Shown one piece after another: positions 62,771 to 64,000 of a stretch of 64,000 nt of DNA. Below the pieces are notes generated by a model that saw only the letters and a program-made list of their open reading frames with translations, was not told the DNA's origin and searched no databases. The translations under genes and the position numbers were made by a program. Positions within the stretch are counted from its first letter, which is position 1; each line of letters begins with the position of its first letter. The stretch comes from Acidobacteriota bacterium (GTDB lineage Bacteria > Acidobacteriota > Vicinamibacteria > Marinacidobacterales > Marinacidobacteraceae): contig JAJDUD010000061.1 of the NCBI GenBank assembly GCA_022826825.1, positions 248,001 to 312,000 of the forward strand, written 5' to 3'.

Positions 62771-63505
62771 TCAGCGCTTTCCCGGCACCATCGGGACGAA
62801 AGCCACGCCTCCGTGGTCCTGGACCTCGATCTCGCCGTCTTCGCCCCGGACCGCAACCACCAGGCGCTGACTCCACGGGTCCGGCCCCACCGGCGCCACC
62901 AGCCGTCCGTCCGGCGCGAGCTGGTCGAGAAGCGCCTGCGGAATCTCCGGCGGGGCCGCGGTGACCACGATCCGATCGAACGGCGCGGCCTCCGGCCAGC
63001 CGAGGTAGCCGTCGCCGACGCGGAGGTTGATGTCCCCGTAGCCGAGCGAGCCGAGCGTCGTCTCCGCGCGGGCCGCGATCCCCGGCAGCAGCTCGATGGA
63101 ATACACCTCGGCCTCGAGTTCGGCGAGCACCGCGGCCTGGTAGCCGGACCCGGTCCCGATCTCCAGCACGCGCTGGCCGGGCGTGATCCGCGCCAGCGAG
63201 CTCATCAGCGCCACGATGTACGGCTGGGAGATCGTCTGTCCCTCGCCGATCGGGAGGGGGCGGTCGGAATAGGCGCGGCGCCGCTCCGAATCGGGAACGA
63301 ACTCCTCCCGCGGCACCGTCTGCAGGGCGCGCAGCACCGCCTCGTCGCGGATGCCCCGGCGCTCGATCTGGCTTCGCACCATGAGGATCCGTTCCGCCCG
63401 GAAGGCGTCCTCCTGTTCCCGGTTGCCGGTGGCTTCGTCGCTGCCGCAGGTTGCCGAGAAGAGGACAAGCGCCGCGAGGGCAGCCGTTCGCGAACCGCTC
63501 CTCAT
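62771..63505 (-). CDS. Exported lipoprotein protein-L-isoaspartate O-methyltransferase
   Basis: 244 residues. The first 21 residues form a signal with a lipobox (FSATCGS), unusual for this enzyme. The core has QSIERRGI-like MVRSQIERRGIRDEAVLRAL, GEGQTISQPYIVALM, LEIGTGSGYQAAVLAEL and a C-terminal DGRLVAPVGPD, so it is a complete PCMT. Start ATG 63505 is fixed by GGGAGGA. It would repair isoaspartyl damage outside the cytoplasm, if SAM is available, otherwise the signal may be a misread. The neighbours give no clue. Confidence 0.87.
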   Translation of the reverse strand: MRSGSRTAALAALVLFSATCGSDEATGNREQEDAFRAERILMVRSQIERRGIRDEAVLRALQTVPREEFVPDSERRRAYSDRPLPIGEGQTISQPYIVALMSSLARITPGQRVLEIGTGSGYQAAVLAELEAEVYSIELLPGIAARAETTLGSLGYGDINLRVGDGYLGWPEAAPFDRIVVTAAPPEIPQALLDQLAPDGRLVAPVGPDPWSQRLVVAVRGEDGEIEVQDHGGVAFVPMVPGKR

Positions 63506-63947
63506 GGAGATTCCTCCCGATCCGCCAAGTCTAAACAGACGGCGGAGTTCGGTTCCAAGGCGTGTGCGCCTCCACGCGGACCAGCCAGACGCACCCCGCC
63601 GGGAATGAAAATGTTGAGGCGCCAGGAGCGCCGGTCTTGAGACCGGCATCGCGGCCAACGGCCGCGAAACTCTCCGCGCCATCGCGCCCCATCGCGGGGA
63701 CCCGAAACAAAGACGGCGAAAGCGGAGTAGGCGCGCGCCGTTGTCGTCGCGCCATTCCCTTTGACGGGGGCGCCATGCGGCGAAAGGAAGCCCAGGAGTT
63801 TCGCCCGCTGCGCGGGCGATGCCGGTCTGAAGACCGGCGCTCCTTCCCGTCCCTGTCATCGGGCGGGTTGCATTTTCACAGCAACTGGCCGGCGTTGCCG
63901 GCCGTGGGCGCCGCCTTCGGGGCTGGAGTGTGATGGAATGACCCGCC
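63506..63947. other. Intergenic region filled by REPIN element 3
   Basis: The 440 bp between the methyltransferase start and the next signal-peptide-like start contain REPIN-like element 3, its conserved flanks, and promoter DNA for the methyltransferase. Short open frames exist but none is convincing. Confidence 0.6.
63625..63843 (+). repeat. REPIN-like element 3 with changed hairpin stem
   Basis: Inverted arms at 63625-63674 and 63794-63843. Orientation is as in element 1 (GGCCAACGGCC on the left, CCCGCTGCGCGGG on the right). The first hairpin is GCCGGTCT-TG-AGACCGGC instead of GCCGGTGT-TC-ACACCGGC; both arms show the change, so pairing is preserved by a double substitution. The flanks again contain ATGAAAA... 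before and CATCGGGCGGGTTGCATT after. Confidence 0.9.
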
Positions 63948-64000
63948 GTGGAGCGGGTGCGAAGAGTCTGCGGGTGGGCCGTCCTTGTCGGGCTGGCGGT
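63948..64000 (+). CDS. Start of a possible exported protein, cut by the window edge
   Basis: A GTG at 63948 opens a frame with VERVRRVCGWAVLVGLA, a basic start followed by a hydrophobic stretch like a signal peptide. Only 17 codons are visible, and an ATG in another frame (63938) is also possible. No product can be named. Confidence 0.3.
   Translation, partial: MERVRRVCGWAVLVGLA

Overview
This is a GC-rich bacterial window with about 58 supported coding regions, mostly in short co-directional runs. A TonB-dependent receptor with an N-terminal carboxypeptidase-regulatory-like domain, several Tat-exported enzymes and many exported amidohydrolase/peptidase-type proteins point to an Acidobacteriota-like heterotroph (inference from gene style, not from a marker gene). 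No rRNA, tRNA or CRISPR array was found.

Layout. 1-4959: core-like metabolism (antiporter C-terminus, ACC deaminase with an alpha/beta hydrolase, guanine-deaminase-like enzyme, 3beta-HSD/epimerase-like protein, steroid 5-alpha-reductase-like membrane protein). 5252-9338: an A/T-richer two-gene defence module, a nuclease (HamA/DUF1837-like) plus a large Ski2-like helicase, read as Hachiman-like. 9461-12327: cupin/VOC, DUF2461, a RusA-like resolvase and a PhnB-like protein. 12371-21250: a second A/T-richer island with a probable integrase C-terminal relic, small hypothetical genes and a complete type I restriction-modification operon (hsdM, hsdS, hsdR, YgjP-like metallopeptidase). Between hsdS and hsdR lies a 50-codon relic that looks like the N-terminus of a RecF/OLD-type ATPase. 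21754-28228: a minus-strand run of acyl-CoA ligase, flavin-halogenase-like oxidoreductase, HemW-like radical SAM enzyme, P450 and a 2-keto-4-pentenoate-hydratase-like enzyme, possibly a small specialised-metabolite or catabolic cluster. 28315-31880: QueD-like, transsulfuration enzyme, MT-A70 methyltransferase, NfeD and SPFH protein. 31887-32755: a repeat zone and an orphan RHH antitoxin. 32764-43250: CoxL-like oxidase, ABC exporter, amidohydrolases, a methyltransferase and a gamma-glutamyltransferase homologue. 43449-46786: BsuBI/PstI-type restriction-modification pair plus an AbiEi-type regulator. 47381-54335: lipoprotein binding protein, LOG protein, TonB receptor, exported class V aminotransferase. 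54432-56165: AlbA_2/Schlafen-like protein bracketed by matching palindromes. 56305-61516: BCCT transporter, homoserine-dehydrogenase-like enzyme and two tandem Tat-lipoprotein FAD oxidases, one apparent operon. 61603-63505: WYL regulator and an exported isoaspartyl methyltransferase.

The most striking non-coding structure is a family of GC-rich hairpin repeats. It includes three roughly 220-bp REPIN-like elements with 50-bp inverted arms, single and double REP units, and a perfectly phased 4 x 82-bp tandem array whose hairpin stems alternate by compensatory base changes. Four separate phage-defence-type loci (Hachiman-like, type I RM, PstI-like RM, AlbA_2) in 56 kb make this a defence-rich accessory region laid over ordinary metabolism.
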